Under the pieces are notes generated by a model. It did not search any database and was not told the DNA's origin. It saw only the letters and a program-made list of their open reading frames with translations. The position numbers and the translations under genes are program-made. Source: Nitrososphaerales archaeon TH1920 (GTDB taxonomy: Archaea; Thermoproteota; Nitrososphaeria; Nitrososphaerales; Nitrososphaeraceae). Taken from it: a stretch of 9,457 bases of DNA. The DNA is taken from assembly GCA_014523495.1 (NCBI GenBank), contig JAATVM010000018.1, positions 1 to 9,457 of the forward strand. The letters run 5' to 3'. Positions 6,523 to 9,457 of this stretch are shown one piece after another; within the stretch, counting starts at the first letter, position 1, and each line of letters opens with the position of its first letter.

Positions 6523-7761
6523 ATGCAAAGAAGCATTGTAAATAGCTATGAGCTGAGGAATGATTTTCCGATTTTTAGGAAAAAAATTAATGGTAAGGAA
6601 CTAGTCTATCTTGATAATGCTTCTACTACACAAAAACCTTATACTGTAATTGATTCAATTACTGATTTTTATTCTAATTATAATTCTAATATTCATAGAG
6701 CAGTATATCAACTCGCCGAAGAAGCAACAAACATGTATGAGCAAAGCCGGGAAAAAATTGCAAACTTTATAAATGTGCGTCCGGAAGAAATTATTTTTAC
6801 AAGAAACACGACTGAATCAATAAACCTTATTGCACATTCATGGGCAAGAACAAATCTTAAGAAAGACGATGTTATTGTCATAACCGAAATAGAACATCAT
6901 AGTAATATCGTACCTTGGCAAATATTATGTCAAGAAAGAGGTACACGATTAGAATACGTGGGAGTAGATGGAAACGGATTTTTAGATCTCGAATATATGA
7001 TTGAATTAATTTCTTCAAGAAAAGTAAAACTGGTTTCCCTGAGTCACATGTCAAACGTACTTGGCACGATTGTACCTATTGAAAGGATTATTAAAATTGC
7101 TCATGAACATGATATACCTGTATTGGTAGACGGGGCCCAATCAGTGCCTCATATGCCTATAAACGTCAAAAATATGGATTGTGATTTTTTGGTTTTTTCC
7201 GCACATAAAATGCTAGGACCCACTGGGGTCGGAATATTATACGCAAAAAAAGAATATCTTGATAAGATGACGCCATTTATGGGCGGTGGTGATATGATTA
7301 AGGAGGTCTTTAAGTTTCACACAAATTACAATGATGTTCCTTACAAATTTGAGGCAGGTACCCCAAATATTGCAGATGTTGTAGGTTTTGGCGCTGCGAT
7401 AGAATATTTAGAAAAAATCGGAATGGAGAATATTAGGAAACATGAAATTTATCTAACTGAATATGCATTAGAATCCATGTCGTCACTGGATTATATTACG
7501 CTCTATGGACCAAGAGATACGAAGTACAGAGGCGGAGTTATTTCATTTAATATTGCGGATATCCATCCTCATGATCTTGCAACAATTATGAATGATCACG
7601 GAATCGCTATAAGATCCGGTCATCATTGTGCTCAGGTATTGATGGAAAGGCTTGACGTACCAGCAACATCAAGAGCTAGCTTTTACATTTATAATACTAA
7701 AGAAGAAATAGATAAGTTCGTTAATGCTATTAAGGAAGCAGGGAGAATTTTCAAGATATGA
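6523..7761 (+). CDS. sufS: Cysteine desulfurase SufS (class V aminotransferase fold)
   Basis: A 412-residue PLP enzyme of group II cysteine desulfurases. Key residues (numbered from the ATG at 6523): His125 in EHHSN, stacking on PLP; Asp203 in LVDGAQSVPH; the PLP lysine Lys229 in FSAHKMLGPTG; the catalytic Cys369 in IRSGHHCAQ; and Arg384 in ATSRASFYIYNT, which binds the substrate carboxylate. The opening LRNDFPIF and YLDNASTTQKP are classic SufS. It removes sulfur from cysteine as a persulfide, leaving alanine, and passes it to SufU, whose gene overlaps the end of this one by 4 nt. A TTG at 6520 lies directly before the ATG, but the ATG is preferred because of its position relative to the TATA box. 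No sufBCD genes are adjacent. Confidence 0.95.
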   Translation: MQRSIVNSYELRNDFPIFRKKINGKELVYLDNASTTQKPYTVIDSITDFYSNYNSNIHRAVYQLAEEATNMYEQSREKIANFINVRPEEIIFTRNTTESINLIAHSWARTNLKKDDVIVITEIEHHSNIVPWQILCQERGTRLEYVGVDGNGFLDLEYMIELISSRKVKLVSLSHMSNVLGTIVPIERIIKIAHEHDIPVLVDGAQSVPHMPINVKNMDCDFLVFSAHKMLGPTGVGILYAKKEYLDKMTPFMGGGDMIKEVFKFHTNYNDVPYKFEAGTPNIADVVGFGAAIEYLEKIGMENIRKHEIYLTEYALESMSSLDYITLYGPRDTKYRGGVISFNIADIHPHDLATIMNDHGIAIRSGHHCAQVLMERLDVPATSRASFYIYNTKEEIDKFVNAIKEAGRIFKI

Positions 7762-8186
7762 GCGATGATATATACAGAGAGATCATATTAGATCATTATA
7801 GGAATCCAAGGAATAAGGGTAAGGTGGAGAATGCCGATGTAACAGTTCATGATAGTAATCCTCTTTGTGGAGATGAAATCGATATTCACCTAAAGGTAGA
7901 CGAGGGCGTAATCAGCGATGTAAAATTTGAAGGCAAAGGATGTGCTATTAGCCAGGCAAGTGCATCAATGTTAACAGAATTGGTCATGGGCAAGGATTTG
8001 AAAATTGTGAAGGATTTGAAAAAAGAGGATATACTTGAAAATATCGGATTGACAAATCTTGGACCTGCAAGAATTAAATGCGCACTTCTTTCACTAAAAG
8101 TACTCAAAGTAGGAATGATTAAATATTATTCAGAAAATGATCCCCAATCAGCGGACCAAATTAGAAATGAATCGTCACTTTATTGA
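7758..8186 (+). CDS. sufU: Fe-S scaffold/sulfur acceptor protein SufU (IscU/NifU-N superfamily)
   Basis: A 142-residue protein with the three cysteines and the aspartate of the IscU/SufU fold: Cys37 and Asp39 in NPLCGDEI, Cys62 in GKGCAISQASAS, and Cys108 in ARIKCALLSLKVL. The opening IYREIILDHYRNPRNKG is typical of SufU. Lys107 precedes the last cysteine as in SufU, whereas IscU has His. The distance from Cys62 to Cys108 is 46 residues, close to IscU (43 in E. coli) and shorter than B. subtilis SufU (62), so the usual SufU insertion is missing. The start overlaps the sufS stop (ATGA), indicating translational coupling and one transcript. It likely accepts sulfur from SufS; whether it also builds clusters cannot be told. 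The last 18 residues are polar and without a motif. Confidence 0.92.
   Translation: MSDDIYREIILDHYRNPRNKGKVENADVTVHDSNPLCGDEIDIHLKVDEGVISDVKFEGKGCAISQASASMLTELVMGKDLKIVKDLKKEDILENIGLTNLGPARIKCALLSLKVLKVGMIKYYSENDPQSADQIRNESSLY
7992..8022 (+). repeat. Short in-frame direct repeat inside sufU
   Basis: AAGGATTTGAAAA occurs at 7992-8004 and again at 8010-8022, a period of 18 bp. It encodes KDLK-IV-KDLK (residues 79-88), between the second and third cluster-binding cysteines. It looks like a small in-frame duplication, though lysine-rich coding sequence in an AT-rich genome can produce such repeats by chance. Confidence 0.5.
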
Positions 8187-8196
8187 ATAATCCTTT

Positions 8197-8223
8197 AACC
8201 AATGAATCTCTCTTATATTGGTT
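8197..8223 (+). promoter_or_regulatory. Inverted repeat in the sufU-PAP2 gap, overlapping a TATA-like box
   Basis: AACCAAT (8197-8203) and ATTGGTT (8217-8223) are perfect 7-bp inverted arms with a 13-nt loop. They begin 10 bp after the sufU stop. The TATA-like TCTTATATT (8211-8219) overlaps the right arm and lies about 31 bp before the TTG at 8247. The repeat could be a terminator hairpin for sufSU or an operator for the PAP2-like gene. No long T run follows, which weakens the terminator reading. Confidence 0.35.
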
Positions 8224-8246
8224 CTAGAATTTTCTGGTAATTATGA

Positions 8247-8915
8247 TTGATATATATCCGATCATTTCAATTTATAGTGATTTTAGTTATATTCATAATA
8301 ATTACGATTTTGGTCCATTTTCGCTTCTTACAGTCAATAGACTATTTTGTCTTCAATGCTGTCGACAGATTTAATCCTGACCAATATCTGCTTTATTCTT
8401 TTGTAATTATTTCTTCTTTTGGAGAAGTAGTAAATCTGATTTTTGTGAGTATAATTTTTACAATTATTAGAAGGACCAGAAAGATGGGAATGATACTACT
8501 GATAACAATTATGTCAATAACCATTCTAGTATCTTATATGAAACCATTAGTTGCACAACCAAAGCCACCCGAATCACAAAAAATACCTGCTCTTCCACAG
8601 GGCTTTCAGCTTGAAAGTGATAGTTTACTGACTCAGGCACGCAGTTTTTCGTATCCTTCGAATCACACAGCCTGCATAACCGCATTCGTTTACATTGTAG
8701 GAACTATACTACATCAAAAGACAAGAAAATATTCATATTTTCTCTGGGTGTTGCCGCTAATGGTCATGGCCTCAAGTTTGTTTCTAGGTTTGAATTATTT
8801 GAGTGATTTAATTGGAGGCTTATTGCTAGGGTTGATTATTTCAATAACTACCAGTAATATTCTGAAACTTGAAGTTCCGTTTATGATGAATAGATTTAAA
8901 AATACTCGTCAATAG
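8247..8915 (+). CDS. PAP2-like membrane protein with a degenerate phosphatase site
   Basis: A 222-residue polytopic protein with about five to six hydrophobic helices (roughly 8-27, 48-75, 80-97, 140-158, 165-182, 187-204) and the order of motifs of the PAP2 lipid phosphatase family. Motif 1 is Lys99-x6-Lys106-Pro107, where Arg-Pro is usual. Motif 2 is Pro137-Ser-Asn-His140, with its histidine kept. Motif 3, normally S-R-x5-H-x3-D, reads Ser176-Ser177-x5-Asn183-x3-Asp187: the phosphate-binding Arg and the nucleophilic His are both replaced. The fold assignment is good, but lipid phosphate hydrolysis by the usual mechanism is doubtful. Only TTG (8247) or GTG (8277) can start the protein before residue 80; a TATATAT run at 8250-8256 would suit the GTG. 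Cytoplasmic membrane; substrate unknown. Confidence 0.78.
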   Translation: MIYIRSFQFIVILVIFIIITILVHFRFLQSIDYFVFNAVDRFNPDQYLLYSFVIISSFGEVVNLIFVSIIFTIIRRTRKMGMILLITIMSITILVSYMKPLVAQPKPPESQKIPALPQGFQLESDSLLTQARSFSYPSNHTACITAFVYIVGTILHQKTRKYSYFLWVLPLMVMASSLFLGLNYLSDLIGGLLLGLIISITTSNILKLEVPFMMNRFKNTRQ

Positions 8916-8937
8916 CGTTCCAATTTTCTCGAATTAC

Positions 8938-9261
8938 CTATAATTTTTCTGCCATTTTTGGATTCAATAACAACCAGCCATAATTATTGTCATCATGAAT
9001 ATACCTAATATCCCTCAAATTGGCGATTAACTTATTTTTTTTCATAGAAAGCATTATCTCGGCATGTATTGTAGCGCCCAATCTCTTTACATCATTATTT
9101 GACTTCAAATTACGGGGCAACAATATTCTACAACTAAACTCTCCGGATTTGGCGTTTTTATAATAATTAATAAATTCATCGATCATGGGACTGATTTCAG
9201 ATATCTCACTTATCTTACAAGTGAGTTGTACTGGAAAATTTACAAGTTGCGACGAATTCAT
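8938..9261 (-). CDS. Small protein of unknown function
   Basis: I do not recognise this protein. From the ATG at 9261 it has 107 residues; an in-frame TTG at 9297 would add 12 (MIYLFCWKIINN). I prefer the ATG because a TATA-like run lies 28 bp before it. The chain is soluble, with no membrane segment or signal peptide. Strand-like segments (VNFPVQLTCKI, FSCRILLP, KLIANLRDIRYI, YGWLLLNP) alternate with likely helices (PMIDEFINYYKNA, DVKRLGATIHAEIMLSM), suggesting a small alpha/beta fold. There are two cysteines and a short SEISEIS repeat. It is convergent with the PAP2-like gene (22 bp between stops) and divergent from the gene that starts at 9371. It may be a lineage-specific protein. Confidence 0.6.
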   Translation of the reverse strand: MNSSQLVNFPVQLTCKISEISEISPMIDEFINYYKNAKSGEFSCRILLPRNLKSNNDVKRLGATIHAEIMLSMKKNKLIANLRDIRYIHDDNNYGWLLLNPKMAEKL

Positions 9262-9282
9262 ATTATTAATTATTTTCCAGCA

Positions 9283-9295
9283 GAATAAATAAATC
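9283..9295 (-). promoter_or_regulatory. Candidate TATA box for the small unknown gene
   Basis: On the minus strand, GATTTATTTATTC is centred 28 bp before the ATG at 9261. This spacing supports the ATG and argues against the TTG at 9297, which would lie upstream of the box. Confidence 0.42.
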
Positions 9296-9319
9296 AATTG
9301 ATCAAGAGTCAGAATTTAG

Positions 9320-9350
9320 TATAAATAATCAAGCGGATAAGGTTTAAGAA
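9320..9350 (+). promoter_or_regulatory. Candidate TATA boxes for the right-edge gene
   Basis: TATAAATA (9320-9327) is a near-ideal archaeal TATA box and would give a start about 20 nt before the ATG at 9371. A weaker TTTAAGAA (9343-9350), 24 bp before the ATG, would give a leaderless message. No Shine-Dalgarno sequence lies between, so I cannot choose. Confidence 0.4.
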
Positions 9351-9370
9351 TAGTTACTTAGACATTTTGA

Positions 9371-9457
9371 ATGTATTTGACCATATCATCTAAAGTTGCT
9401 ACATCTAATAAATGGAATGAACTAGTACATAATGCTGTCGCGTTCCCTACAGAGTAT
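9371..9457 (+). CDS. Start of an unidentified gene, cut by the window edge
   Basis: An open frame of 29 codons runs from the ATG at 9371 to the last base without a stop (MYLTISSK, then NKWNELVHNAVAFPTEY at the edge). It follows TATA-like sequence and is divergent from the small gene on the minus strand. The fragment is too short to identify. It shows no signal peptide or membrane segment. It may be a chance open frame, but the position after a good TATA box favours a real gene that continues to the right. Confidence 0.5.
   Translation, partial: MYLTISSKVATSNKWNELVHNAVAFPTEY

Noticed and set aside
3748..8186. Idea of one Fe-S assembly operon running from the A-type protein to SufU
   Set aside because: The A-type gene ends in a strong T-tract terminator, two minus-strand genes intervene, and sufS has its own TATA box. 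A shared pathway is likely, a shared transcript is not.
8243..8374. A 43-codon frame starting with ATG, 4 bp before the PAP2-like start
   Set aside because: It overlaps the PAP2-like membrane segments in another frame and has no domain. Its ATG is tempting because the PAP2-like gene must use TTG or GTG, but no sign of a frameshift joins the two frames.
1..9457. Search for tRNA, rRNA, CRISPR arrays, transposases and attachment sites
   Set aside because: No GTTCRA-type T-loop in a cloverleaf context, no spaced identical repeats and no transposase or integrase residues were seen. Intergenic gaps are short (at most about 200 bp, or 301 bp if the GTG at 1205 is the true start).

Overview
The window looks like chromosomal DNA of an ammonia-oxidising archaeon (Nitrososphaerota/Thaumarchaeota), probably one of the AT-rich lineages such as Nitrosopumilus or Nitrosocosmicus. 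The evidence is the low GC content, short TATA-like boxes about 24-31 bp before many start codons with no Shine-Dalgarno sequence (leaderless style), poly-T terminators without strong hairpins, small archaeal winged-helix regulators, an archaeal single-domain Toprim protein, and a fused ADP-forming acyl-CoA synthetase of the kind used in the thaumarchaeal 3-hydroxypropionate/4-hydroxybutyrate (3HP/4HB) carbon fixation cycle. The lineage call is inference; there is no rRNA here to settle it.

Layout, left to right: (1) the 3' part of a UbiE/MenG-like methyltransferase, cut by the window edge; (2) two small winged-helix proteins in tandem, in a sparsely coding stretch with T-rich spacers; (3) a 706-residue ADP-forming acyl-CoA synthetase with all key residues in place; (4) an A-type (IscA/HesB) Fe-S protein, followed by a cluster of T tracts; (5) on the minus strand, a Glu/Leu-type glutamate dehydrogenase and, upstream of it, a TatA translocase subunit; (6) divergent from tatA, a small Toprim protein; (7) a two-gene unit, sufS-sufU, overlapping by 4 nt; (8) a PAP2-fold membrane protein whose predicted active site is damaged; (9) a convergent small protein of unknown function on the minus strand; (10) the first 29 codons of a further plus-strand gene, cut by the window edge.

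The common theme is central metabolism. SufS releases sulfur from cysteine and hands it to SufU, and the A-type protein could carry finished clusters to target enzymes. The acyl-CoA synthetase activates a short carboxylic acid with ATP, giving ADP and phosphate. The glutamate dehydrogenase links ammonia and 2-oxoglutarate. No SufBCD, mobile element, CRISPR array, tRNA or rRNA is seen. I found no convincing new multi-gene system. The best items for a second look are the PAP2-like protein that lacks its expected histidine nucleophile, the SufU with IscU-like length, and the unrecognised small protein near the right end.
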